Shown here: positions 15,293 through 22,248 of the stretch, in pieces
How the letters are laid out: every line of letters begins with the position of its first letter
How positions within the stretch are numbered: the first letter of the stretch is position 1
Source of the DNA: a virus
IMG/VR virus record: IMGVR_UViG_3300042445_003369
Location: 1 to 28,167 of that record
Direction: 5' to 3' (one strand)
DNA length: 28,167 bases
Position numbers and translations under genes: made by a program
The notes under the pieces: model-generated
Told to the model about the DNA's origin: nothing
The model's input: the letters and a program-made list of their open reading frames with translations, nothing else
The model's database searches: none

Positions 15293-15808
15293 CAACTTGG
15301 GTTGAGTCAACAAGCGATCCATTAGCTCGCACACACTGCGATGCAAATCTTCTAAGGTTCCGTTGTTATCAATCACGTAGTCGGCCATCCAGATCTCCAG
15401 GTTCATGCTGTCTCGAGGTTCCGGAGGCAGGTGGTCTGATCTATCCACCCAGATGCAGTGGTCAAACACCCCAGTATTCCGCATGGCATGAAATTCACTT
15501 TTGTTTCTTAGACCACAATAGATTGAATTTTCAGCAAAAATCTCTCGTCCCAATCGAGCATAGTCATCCCGGCAGTAGGCATGAATCATGTCATACCATT
15601 CTGATCGATGATTGTGTCGATCTATATAACACTGTTCGAAACTGGTATAACCGTATTTGTGTTTGAGTTTGTTGTAGATAAACTTTTGAGCACAAAACTC
15701 CGAACTGCTTTGGAACTGAAATTCATAGTTGTCCCTGAGAATATCACACACAGTGTCTTTGCCGTGACGGCCGTGTCCAATAATCAATAATTTAGGCAGT
15801 GATTTCAT
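15275..15808 (-). CDS. gp1: Deoxynucleoside monophosphate kinase (gp1-like)
   Basis: A 177-residue protein begins at ATG 15808 with AGGAAA upstream; the frame is open further but without a ribosome site. The P-loop GHGRHGKDT (residues 11-19) has the GxxxxGKDT form typical of T4 gp1 dNMP kinase rather than the usual GKS/T. Later elements include a short helix-rich lid region (52-94), VDRSDHLPPE (121-130) and ADYVIDNNGTLEDLH (142-156), the last resembling the C-terminal motif of CoaE and dNMP kinases. The enzyme would phosphorylate dNMPs to dNDPs for phage DNA synthesis. It follows the desaturase and the DexA-like exonuclease on the same strand, 90 bases after the former, and may share their host-type promoter. 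Confidence 0.82.
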   Translation of the reverse strand: MKSLPKLLIIGHGRHGKDTVCDILRDNYEFQFQSSSEFCAQKFIYNKLKHKYGYTSFEQCYIDRHNHRSEWYDMIHAYCRDDYARLGREIFAENSIYCGLRNKSEFHAMRNTGVFDHCIWVDRSDHLPPEPRDSMNLEIWMADYVIDNNGTLEDLHRSVCELMDRLLTQPKLSNIGF

Positions 15809-15898
15809 TGAGCGTTTCCTTAAACCATATTTTACAAGAAGGCCAGTCCCAATAGACATGTGTTGGGCAGCCAGCTGATTGTCAATCAAGATACCTGT

Positions 15899-16681
15899 TC
15901 ATGTTGTTTTTTTTTCAAAAAAGTATTTTATTATTGGGGCAACTGGATCAAATTCATTGTCTTTGTGTGCAAAATTGTAATTGCCCGGAACTGCATGATG
16001 ATTGTTATGATACGCTTCCTCCGGATTTATCCAACGAATATAGTTGTTGTTGTAGCTTTTGTCCAAGGTGTTGTAATTTCTATAAGATCCTGGTAGATTT
16101 AAATGTGCAAAAAAATTGATAAACGGAGCATGCAGCCATCCAAATCCAATTGGCGCCAATACAAAAAATAACAAAAACGTTGTTCCAAACAACGCCCATG
16201 CAGATATAATTATTGTAGCCCAAATTTTAAAATAATGGTCGTGTACAAATACCAATACCGGATCTCGAAATAATTCACGCGGAAGTTTGTTTACTTTTTT
16301 TACATTTACCCACCAATTGTTAGATCTCACAGTGAATGTACTGAACAAGCTTTGCCATCTTCCATGATGTGGGCTATGCACATCCAACGGCTGATCAGCA
16401 TTTTTATGATGATGCCTATGCATTGTTGTCCAGGAGATAGGACTACCTTGTCCTAACAATACCGAGGTAACTACCATTAACAAGTGTTGTGCTTTTTCAG
16501 TTTTAAAACTACCGTGGCAAAAGTATCGATGCAGTCCTATATGAAATCCTACTAATTTTATAAATCTAAAATACAAGTAACTGATCAGCAACAGCATCAG
16601 TTGACTCTGTGTCACAGCTATCCAAACCACTGCTGTCATTCCGGCTATTCCACTTATCCATAACAGACGATGCATAATCAT
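15899..16681 (-). CDS. Membrane fatty acid desaturase
   Basis: This 260-residue protein carries the three histidine boxes of membrane acyl desaturases: HRYFCH (51-56), HRHHH (88-92) and HNNHH (225-229), with an extra His47 before box one. Hydrophobic segments at about 5-45, 63-80 and 151-190 fit the usual hairpin-spanning topology with boxes on one side. The second box context (GQGSPISWTTMHRHHHKNAD, 77-96) is typical of the delta-9 stearoyl-type family. It would bring a di-iron centre into host membranes and introduce a double bond into acyl chains, an auxiliary metabolic role. The ATG overlaps the DexA stop (ATGA), so the genes are coupled. The gene is visibly more AT-rich than its neighbours and ends with an A-run of nine, suggesting recent acquisition. 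Confidence 0.9.
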   Translation of the reverse strand: MIMHRLLWISGIAGMTAVVWIAVTQSQLMLLLISYLYFRFIKLVGFHIGLHRYFCHGSFKTEKAQHLLMVVTSVLLGQGSPISWTTMHRHHHKNADQPLDVHSPHHGRWQSLFSTFTVRSNNWWVNVKKVNKLPRELFRDPVLVFVHDHYFKIWATIIISAWALFGTTFLLFFVLAPIGFGWLHAPFINFFAHLNLPGSYRNYNTLDKSYNNNYIRWINPEEAYHNNHHAVPGNYNFAHKDNEFDPVAPIIKYFFEKKTT

Positions 16682-17202
16682 TTGAGTTCCTTGATATTTA
16701 GATGTCGCAGTGTTTGTTGCAGCATGCCAATTTGTCTGCGGCAGTCTTCCAGGGCGTGGTGAGTAGTAGGCGGGATAGGTTGATCAGGCCATAATCTAAA
16801 CAGTGTGCGACTATCGCATACTTGAAAGTATTTCCAAGGCAATGATTTGTTGTAGCTTTTGTAAGCATGCTCAAGGATGTTCATGTCATACGTGGGGCCT
16901 TGTGCCCAGATGCGACCAGAGTGCCAGATCAGCCGGCCCAATTCTTCTAGTGCTTGATCTAGTGGTATGCGGCCTTCTTCGCTGAAGGCTTCTTCCCGTG
17001 CATGTGCTGGTTGGGTAGCCCACCAATCAATTGTGCCTTGATCAATTGCCCGATCTGGTTGGCTTTCCAGTGTTACCCTGGCATAGTAGAATTTGCCCGA
17101 ATAGCTGTGCCCAAACGGGTCAAAGCTTTGAGCCGCAATAGTTAGAATGCATGTGTCGGGACCTGTTGCAAGTCCTTCTAAGTCGATCATTAAGTCTGCC
17201 AT
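16678..17202 (-). CDS. dexA: DexA-like 3'-5' exonuclease
   Basis: A 174-residue DEDDh exonuclease of the RNase H fold, similar to T4 DexA. Exo I is LMIDLEGLATGPD with Asp7 and Glu9. Exo II is WAQGPTYDMNILEHAY with Asp106. Exo III is THHALEDCRRQ, where His148 and Asp153 give the HxxxxD spacing. In T4 DexA degrades single-stranded DNA from 3' ends. I keep ATG 17202 as start, but ATG 17190 (MIDLEG) is also possible. A consensus host-type promoter (TTGACA, 17 bp, TATACT) ends five bases before ATG 17202 and no ribosome site is seen, so the mRNA may be leaderless. The stop overlaps the desaturase ATG. Confidence 0.87.
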   Translation of the reverse strand: MADLMIDLEGLATGPDTCILTIAAQSFDPFGHSYSGKFYYARVTLESQPDRAIDQGTIDWWATQPAHAREEAFSEEGRIPLDQALEELGRLIWHSGRIWAQGPTYDMNILEHAYKSYNKSLPWKYFQVCDSRTLFRLWPDQPIPPTTHHALEDCRRQIGMLQQTLRHLNIKELK

Positions 17203-17207
17203 ACCGT

Positions 17208-17236
17208 AGTATAACAGTAATTTAATTGTGTGTCAA
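17208..17236 (-). promoter_or_regulatory. Sigma-70-type promoter for the dexA-desaturase-kinase cluster
   Basis: On the minus strand TTGACA (17236-17231) and TATACT (17213-17208) are separated by exactly 17 bases. Eleven of 12 bases match consensus. The predicted start falls at or within two bases of the ATG at 17202. It overlaps the last codons of gp13. Confidence 0.78.
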
Positions 17237-17998
17237 TTAACCAATTACCCAAGTTAGTGGTTGTGAGCCATCCACATACATTTTGAGTTGTTCAATTAGG
17301 GCGTCCATTTGTGCCTGGCCTTCTGCTTTCATAGCTGTACCGTTGAGTGTGGTGCCGCTTTGCGGACCAGCTATGGTTGAAAACTTTTCACGTGCTTCAC
17401 CAATGATCAATTTAACGTTGGCCACCATGTAGTCGCGAATCCACTGTGATATCTGATAGTCTTGCAGCAGCTGAACCTCGGGTTTTAACTGATAAGTCCA
17501 CAGCAGCACATTTTCTCCTGTGCCTTTGGGATCACGGATCAATTGCAGTTTCTTGGTCACAGTGTTCCAGGTGTAGTTCATAAACCCGCCAAACATTCTG
17601 GCTGCCAGTTCCACATACTGACTGTAGAAATCATAGGTAGCAAGGCCACCTGCTACGTTGAAGTTCATGAGATAAACGTTGATGGATGCCTGGGCAAATG
17701 GGTCAAAGTTACTGGCAAATGGGCCTGTGGAGTCACCAAATGTTCTGCGGAAAATCTGTCGAACTTGCACTACTTCTTGAGGCAAGGTGTAGATGTTGAC
17801 ATCACGCATGAGCTCCATAAAGATGTAGGCTTCTTCGTATGCATTCTGGGCACGTTGTCGGTAAGTGCCAATGGTCTTTTGGTATGCAGCTTCGTAGTGT
17901 GCTGGATCAGTTTCAAGATCAATGATCTGATCACCCAGCTGAAGCTTGACATATTCTATCAAGTTTTGTTTCAGCTGGGGCAGGGTGTTTTCACTCAT
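17237..17998 (-). CDS. gp13: Neck protein (gp13-like)
   Basis: A 253-residue protein resembling the gp13 neck proteins of T4-like phages. It starts with a helical domain (LKQNLIEYVKLQLGDQIIDL, residues 8-27, then DPAHYEAAYQKTIGTYRQRA) in which an amphipathic pattern precedes a beta strand DVNIYTLP and VVQVRQIFRRTFG (75-88). A later beta region has NYTWNTVTKKLQLIRDPKG and LLWTYQLKPE before a helix. gp13 sits with gp14 between the head portal and the tail. The ATG at 17998 lies in a short leader behind CTAAATA; GGAG is within a palindrome ahead of it. In T4 gp13 and gp14 are side by side on one strand, but here they are about 1.5 kb apart on opposite strands. Confidence 0.75.
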   Translation of the reverse strand: MSENTLPQLKQNLIEYVKLQLGDQIIDLETDPAHYEAAYQKTIGTYRQRAQNAYEEAYIFMELMRDVNIYTLPQEVVQVRQIFRRTFGDSTGPFASNFDPFAQASINVYLMNFNVAGGLATYDFYSQYVELAARMFGGFMNYTWNTVTKKLQLIRDPKGTGENVLLWTYQLKPEVQLLQDYQISQWIRDYMVANVKLIIGEAREKFSTIAGPQSGTTLNGTAMKAEGQAQMDALIEQLKMYVDGSQPLTWVIG

Positions 17999-18023
17999 AA
18001 GGAACTCCGTTCCTTATATTTAG
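17999..18023 (-). promoter_or_regulatory. Late element CTAAATA plus GGAAC palindrome before gp13
   Basis: CTAAATA (18023-18017) precedes a perfect palindrome (17999-18015: seven-base arms AAGGAAC and GTTCCTT around TCC on the plus strand). The predicted RNA start near 18011 lies inside the palindrome, so a full RNA hairpin would only form on a read-through transcript. GGAG within it would be the ribosome site. Confidence 0.55.
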
Positions 18024-18026
18024 TCA

Positions 18027-19169
18027 TTACCAGCTCTTGAGGATTACCAAGTTTTCGGTGCCGCGACCGTTGAACCCTGTTTCAGTAGTGGTTAGATCTT
18101 TGTAGATTTTCCTAGCAGCTGGTTTGCCTGCGGCCTGCATGGCCTTGACTACTTCTACGGGTTTACGCACAGTCTTTTGCATGCTCTCTGACACACTGAA
18201 TCCAATGATCGAATTGCTTTTTACAGTAAACGATCCTGCATGCGAGTCTGCCACAATGTGTATCAGCTTGCGTTTCTTGGTGTCATACAGCCAGGCTTCT
18301 GTTTTTTCCACCAGGCTTGCGGCAGGCAATCCCTTGAGTTTGAGATCAGCGAATTCCATTGAGACCTTGAACTTGGCTGCACGTTTTTCTGGTGTCACTG
18401 CTTTGACTGCACGTGGCTTGCGCTCGACCTTTTTAATCTGTACATATGCGCCGCAGTCGTTGATCACTGTTTCGCAAAACTTTAGCACATTGCGCAGTTG
18501 TATTTTGCTGAGATATCCGTAGCCTTCTACCAGTTGTGCGTCTTTGCCTTTGACAACTTCTTCAAACTCGGCCTGCTTGCGTTTCCAAATATCAGCCAAA
18601 GAACTTACCATTTGTGGCGCCACATTCATGCCACGGATCAACATAATTGGCTTGTAGTCTGCACTCATTTTGGCGCCGGCCAAAATAAACTCATCAAATA
18701 GGCCGTCCAGTTCACCAGCACACTCGCTTACTTTTTCACGCAACCGATCCTGAATGGTCAGACGTGCCACCACAGGTTCTGCGGATTCTACTGGAACTTC
18801 TTGTTGTTTGACTGCAACCAGTTGTGTCAGCATGTTGTCTAGTTTGATTTGTTCATGGTCAGACAGTTCTAGTCCCACCATGCTCATTCTGCACAACCAT
18901 CCGGCAGTTAATCGAATGTCTGAATCAGGCACGCCTTTGAGAGCACGAACATCGGCTTTGCGTCCATGCAGTTCCAGATAGTTAACAATCATGTCACGAG
19001 CATCTTTTTTGCCGTAAAAGTAATTGTACCAGGAAAAGGCAGCAGTCATTTGACTGGTCCTGTTGCTGATGGGCTGTTCGCGCCAGGTGGGTTCTGGTCC
19101 CATGACATTGGTGTCTGCACTGCGTGGATTTAGAGGTTTTACGGGTTTGTTTGCTACAGCAGATTTCAC
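18027..19169 (-). CDS. Conserved phage protein, function unknown (GTG start preferred)
   Basis: This protein has 380 residues if read from GTG 19169, which has AAAGGAG five bases ahead; an ATG at 19187 would be leaderless and gives 386. The sequence is basic and mostly helical. Recognisable blocks are NPRSADTNVMGPEPTWR (near the start), SWYNYFYGKKDARDMIVNYL, IRLTAGWLCRMSMVGLEL, GELDGLFDEFILAGAKMSAD, AQLVEGYGYLSKIQLRN, YVQIKKVERKPRAVKAVTPE and a C-terminal beta part with WLYDTKKRKLIHIVADS, SFTVKSNSIIGF and FNGRGTENLVILK. I recall homologues in uncultured T4-like phages but know no function. A consensus host-type promoter drives it, which argues for early expression and against a structural role. 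Confidence 0.82.
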   Translation of the reverse strand: MKSAVANKPVKPLNPRSADTNVMGPEPTWREQPISNRTSQMTAAFSWYNYFYGKKDARDMIVNYLELHGRKADVRALKGVPDSDIRLTAGWLCRMSMVGLELSDHEQIKLDNMLTQLVAVKQQEVPVESAEPVVARLTIQDRLREKVSECAGELDGLFDEFILAGAKMSADYKPIMLIRGMNVAPQMVSSLADIWKRKQAEFEEVVKGKDAQLVEGYGYLSKIQLRNVLKFCETVINDCGAYVQIKKVERKPRAVKAVTPEKRAAKFKVSMEFADLKLKGLPAASLVEKTEAWLYDTKKRKLIHIVADSHAGSFTVKSNSIIGFSVSESMQKTVRKPVEVVKAMQAAGKPAARKIYKDLTTTETGFNGRGTENLVILKSW

Positions 19170-19194
19170 GGTGGCTCCTTTAATCATATCAGTA

Positions 19195-19223
19195 ATTATA
19201 GCAGATTACCCATTTTTGGTCAA
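19195..19223 (-). promoter_or_regulatory. Sigma-70-type promoter for the 380-aa gene
   Basis: TTGACC (19223-19218), a 17-base spacer and a perfect TATAAT (19200-19195) on the minus strand. The predicted start near 19188 leaves about 19 bases before the GTG with AAAGGAG. It overlaps the end of the 89-aa gene. Confidence 0.82.
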
Positions 19224-19475
19224 GTCAGCAGAAAGTAGTACTAAAGTAGCATCTGTTTCATTGCGGAATGTGATCCAATACGGACGGTACCCATCTACCC
19301 GGCCATGCCCAAAGTAACTGTACCATAGATCATGCCGCCCGCCACCAGGGTCTAATCGGGTTCTGACTGTTATTTCGTATGGTACAGATTCAGTGTAGCT
19401 AGGAAATCTCAGGCCCACAGTGTGTCCATGTTCTCGGAACTGGCGAAATCTGCGGTTCAGTTTGACTACTTTCAT
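19206..19475 (-). CDS. Small conserved protein, function unknown
   Basis: An 89-residue basic, aromatic-rich protein: MKVVKLNRRFRQFREHGHTV, then VRTRLDPGGGRHDLWYSYFG and YRPYWITFRNETDATLVLLS. The last block looks like a beta strand pair with ITFRNETDATLVLL, possibly a small OB- or SH3-like fold. I recall similar proteins in uncultured T4-like phages but no function. A host-type promoter (TTGACC, 17 bp, TACAAT) lies just upstream, six bases from the ATG, with no ribosome site, so the RNA is probably leaderless and early. It is divergent from gp14. Confidence 0.75.
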   Translation of the reverse strand: MKVVKLNRRFRQFREHGHTVGLRFPSYTESVPYEITVRTRLDPGGGRHDLWYSYFGHGRVDGYRPYWITFRNETDATLVLLSADLTKNG

Positions 19476-19481
19476 ACAGCT

Positions 19482-19510
19482 ATTGTAGCACTTGTTCGAT
19501 TATTGGTCAA
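19482..19510 (-). promoter_or_regulatory. Sigma-70-type promoter, leaderless, for the 89-aa gene
   Basis: TTGACC (19510-19505), a 17-base spacer and TACAAT (19487-19482) on the minus strand. Six bases separate the -10 from the ATG at 19475, putting the predicted start on the A of AUG. It is divergent to the late element of gp14. Confidence 0.72.
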
Positions 19511-19516
19511 TCTGCC

Positions 19517-19524
19517 CATAAATA
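19517..19524 (+). promoter_or_regulatory. Late promoter CATAAATA, near-leaderless, for gp14-gp15-Nudix
   Basis: CATAAATA ends seven bases before the ATG at 19532. T4 geometry gives a leader of zero to two bases and no ribosome site is seen. It would drive the plus-strand operon of gp14, gp15 and Nudix. Confidence 0.65.
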
Positions 19525-19531
19525 CTCGACT

Positions 19532-20842
19532 ATGCCACGCCTGTCACTTTACCGCCCTAACCGCACACGAGATTATCAATTTATGGATCGTACCATCAGT
19601 GAAATGTACACTGTGGGCGGCCTGGATCTTTTTGTGCACAAATATCTTGGACCGCAAACAGGCGGCGAAGATTCTGCCGTCAGCGGCAACTACGATGCCA
19701 CACAGCCTATATATGATGAACTCAGTCCATTAAACATTCAAGACTTGCTGTTGTTGGAAAACCGTGACAGAATCTATGATCAAGATGTATATGTCATGCG
19801 GGGTGTTTACCAAACACAAGACGTGGATTTTGACCTGTCACAGTTTGGCCTGTTTCTCAACAATGATACCTTGTTTATTACATTTCACTACAATGACATG
19901 ATTGACACTTTTGGTCGCAAGCTCATGAACGGTGATGTGCTAGAAGTGCCCAATCTCAAAGACTACAATCCCTTGAACACTGCGATTCCTGTGCCTTTGC
20001 CCAAGTACTACATGATTCAAGACGCTGCTTTTGCAAGCGAGGGCTTTGCCCAAACTTGGCAACCGCACACCTGGCGAGTCAAAGCCACGCCAATGACCAA
20101 TGCACAAGAAGTCAAAGACATATTGAAAGCACCTGTTGTGAGCGAAAACATCTGGGATGATGGCAATTTCTACCCCATGGGTTCAATTGTGAACCAAGGT
20201 GATGTGTACTATCGAGCCACTCAAAACACACCCGCTGGTACTGCCATAACCAATTCCACCTTCTGGTCCTTGTACACTCCGCTGACCGAAAGCGATGTGT
20301 TTAGTACCAGACCCAAAGATCAAGAAATCAATGATGCCATACTTACACAGGCCGATATTGAAGTTCCGTTGTCAGGCTACGACACACAACAGTTCTATAT
20401 AGAGCCCACTATCAACGGTGCTCCTGCTAATCCCACAAATTTAACTGGTGATGATTCAGACGTGACTGTGGACGGCACACAGGGCGGCATGTCCGTGACT
20501 CCCGACAGCCCAGGCTACACTAGAGGTTACCTGACTGGTGATGCTGTTCCCAATGGACTTCCGGTTACCACAGGTATTGCTTTTCCATTGAATCCAGTCA
20601 GTGGGGATTATGTACTTCGTCTAGACTACAAACCCAATCGTTTGTTCCGTTATGATGGCCGAGTGTGGGTCAAAATTGAAGATGCTGTACGAACTGATCT
20701 CAACAATGGGCCAAATAACAAGACCCAACGCAGCGGCTTTGTAAATAACACTGACACAGTGACCACCACAGACCGTGGCACAATTCCAAGTCGTCAGAGT
20801 CTGTCAGAAATACTGAAACCTCGAGCTGACAACGGCGGCTAA
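19532..20842 (+). CDS. gp14: Neck protein (gp14-like) with carbohydrate-binding-like insert
   Basis: This 436-residue protein starts MPRLSLYRPNRTRDYQFMDR. The N-terminal 200 residues resemble cyanophage-type gp14: VGGLDLFVHKYLGP (28-41), LLENRDRIYDQDVYVMRGVY (74-93), DFDLSQFGLFLNNDTLFITF (99-118), GRKLMNGDVLEVPNL (128-142) and WQPHTWRVKATPM (176-188). gp14 joins gp13 at the neck, linking head and tail. Residues about 207-250 (GNFYPMGSIVNQGDVYYRAT, then a Trp) have the Tyr/Trp-spaced pattern of small carbohydrate-binding modules, and the last 180 residues are beta-type with no match I know. T4 gp14 has 256 residues, so about 180 are extra. The TAA at 20840 overlaps the ribosome site of gp15 (TAAGGAG). 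Confidence 0.72.
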   Translation: MPRLSLYRPNRTRDYQFMDRTISEMYTVGGLDLFVHKYLGPQTGGEDSAVSGNYDATQPIYDELSPLNIQDLLLLENRDRIYDQDVYVMRGVYQTQDVDFDLSQFGLFLNNDTLFITFHYNDMIDTFGRKLMNGDVLEVPNLKDYNPLNTAIPVPLPKYYMIQDAAFASEGFAQTWQPHTWRVKATPMTNAQEVKDILKAPVVSENIWDDGNFYPMGSIVNQGDVYYRATQNTPAGTAITNSTFWSLYTPLTESDVFSTRPKDQEINDAILTQADIEVPLSGYDTQQFYIEPTINGAPANPTNLTGDDSDVTVDGTQGGMSVTPDSPGYTRGYLTGDAVPNGLPVTTGIAFPLNPVSGDYVLRLDYKPNRLFRYDGRVWVKIEDAVRTDLNNGPNNKTQRSGFVNNTDTVTTTDRGTIPSRQSLSEILKPRADNGG

Positions 20843-20856
20843 GGAGAAACAAAATT
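20841..20856 (+). promoter_or_regulatory. Ribosome site and ATT start codon of gp15
   Basis: AAGGAG at 20841-20846 is followed by seven bases and then ATT at 20854. No ATG, GTG or TTG occurs in any frame between the ribosome site and the conserved N-terminal codons, so ATT is the best start. Confidence 0.7.
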
Positions 20857-22248
20857 CAACAATTTTTTTATGACAATCAGATAAGACGGTTCTTGCTGCA
20901 GTTTACTAGAATCTGCAGCAACTTCCAGGTAGAGTATGGGCGAGAAGAAAACAGCGAAAACGCTGCATTACTTCGTGTGCCTGTTCGCTACGGCGATGCC
21001 AGTCGCAATGCACAAAACATCATTCAGGAAAACAGTCGTAACTCCATGCCGGCTAGTCCACTGATGACATTTTATGTTTCTGGATTAGACTACGACCGTC
21101 CTAGAATGCAGGATCCAACATTTGTGAGCAAGATTGCTGTGCGACAAAGAACCTACGATGAGTCTACAGAAACATACGAAAACACACAAGGCAATGCTTT
21201 TACCATTGAAAGGCTGATGCCTGTGCCCTACAAACTGGGCATCACGCTAGATATTTGGACTTCCAACACCAACCAAAAGTTTCAGATTCTAGAACAGATG
21301 TTGACCCTGTTCAACCCCAGTTTAGAAATTCAAAGCACAGACAACTACATTGACTGGACCAGTCTCAGCATAGTAGAACTAGAATCATCTGTGTGGACTT
21401 CCAGGACTATCCCAATGGGTGCTCAGGACACAATTGACATTGCTACTCTCAAATTTAACTTGCCTATCTGGATCAGTTCTCCTGCCAAGGTCAAGAAACT
21501 AGGCGTGGTAGAGCGTGTGATTGCTTCCATGTACGATGCTCAGGGCGACCTAAATGAAGCTGTGACCAACAATGATCTGTTGCTGGGCACTAGACAACGT
21601 ATCACTCCGTTCAACTATGGACTTGTGGTTGTGGGCAACAAGATTCAATGTCTGCAGCCCACACTTACATCGGTTGAAGCCAACGACTCACTTGATCCCA
21701 ATGCTGTAGTTTCTGACAGCAACCTGTTATGGCCTGCTGTGATTGACATGTATGGTACACTGAGACCTGGAGTAAGTCAACTGCGTCTTGAACAAGACAA
21801 CGGCACCGAAGTAATTGGTACCATTGCACTAGATCCCAGCGACGATCGTTTTGTAATTTTTGATCCTGATTCAGACACGTTGCCACAAAACACTCTGGCA
21901 CCTGTAGACGCTGTGATTGATCCACTGGTGAGTGGACCACAAGACGGCCTGGATTCTGCTGTGGAAGGGCAACGCTATCTCCTGGTAGAGGCCACTGGTG
22001 ATCGCAACAACGAGTTCAACCCTGTGGCTTGGCTGGGTGCCAATGGTCGTCCACTGGTGGCTGAAGCCAACGATATCATCGAGTATGTCAACGGCTACTG
22101 GCGGGTAATGTTCAGAGCAGCAGGTGCCAGTGCGGGTCAGTATGTGACCAATATCACAACCAGTATTCAATACGAATGGCTTGGCTCAGGATGGGTCAAA
22201 AGTTATCAAGGGGTCTATCCTGGAGGCACATGGAGTCTGGTGCTTTAA
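20854..22248 (+). CDS. gp15: Tail sheath stabiliser (gp15) starting at ATT
   Basis: A 464-residue protein read from ATT 20854. Its first residues, QQFFYDNQIRRFLLQFTRI, match the T4 gp15 start (FYNSSFRRY) and cannot be reached from ATG 20870, which ends after four codons. Other gp15-like blocks are FQVEYGREEN, LLRVPVRYGD (about 40-49), FYVSGLDYDRPRMQDP, FTIERLMPVPYKLGITLDIW, ILEQMLTLFNPSLEIQ and FNLPIWISSPAKVKKLGV. gp15 caps the tube and sheath at the head-proximal end. T4 gp15 has 272 residues; the last roughly 200 here, after ERVIASMYDAQGDLN, are a beta-rich extension. The next open TTG is at 20893 but lacks a ribosome site and would remove the conserved start. It overlaps the Nudix gene by 19 bases. 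Confidence 0.85.
   Translation: MQQFFYDNQIRRFLLQFTRICSNFQVEYGREENSENAALLRVPVRYGDASRNAQNIIQENSRNSMPASPLMTFYVSGLDYDRPRMQDPTFVSKIAVRQRTYDESTETYENTQGNAFTIERLMPVPYKLGITLDIWTSNTNQKFQILEQMLTLFNPSLEIQSTDNYIDWTSLSIVELESSVWTSRTIPMGAQDTIDIATLKFNLPIWISSPAKVKKLGVVERVIASMYDAQGDLNEAVTNNDLLLGTRQRITPFNYGLVVVGNKIQCLQPTLTSVEANDSLDPNAVVSDSNLLWPAVIDMYGTLRPGVSQLRLEQDNGTEVIGTIALDPSDDRFVIFDPDSDTLPQNTLAPVDAVIDPLVSGPQDGLDSAVEGQRYLLVEATGDRNNEFNPVAWLGANGRPLVAEANDIIEYVNGYWRVMFRAAGASAGQYVTNITTSIQYEWLGSGWVKSYQGVYPGGTWSLVL

Noticed and set aside
15876-15888. Palindrome TGATTG-T-CAATCA and a TTGACA at 15885-15880 upstream of the kinase
   Set aside because: No -10 element lies at a sensible spacing, and a 13-base palindrome alone is weak evidence for an operator.
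20870-20884. ATG at 20870 as the gp15 start
   Set aside because: It reads only four codons before TAA and is out of frame with the conserved gp15 sequence.
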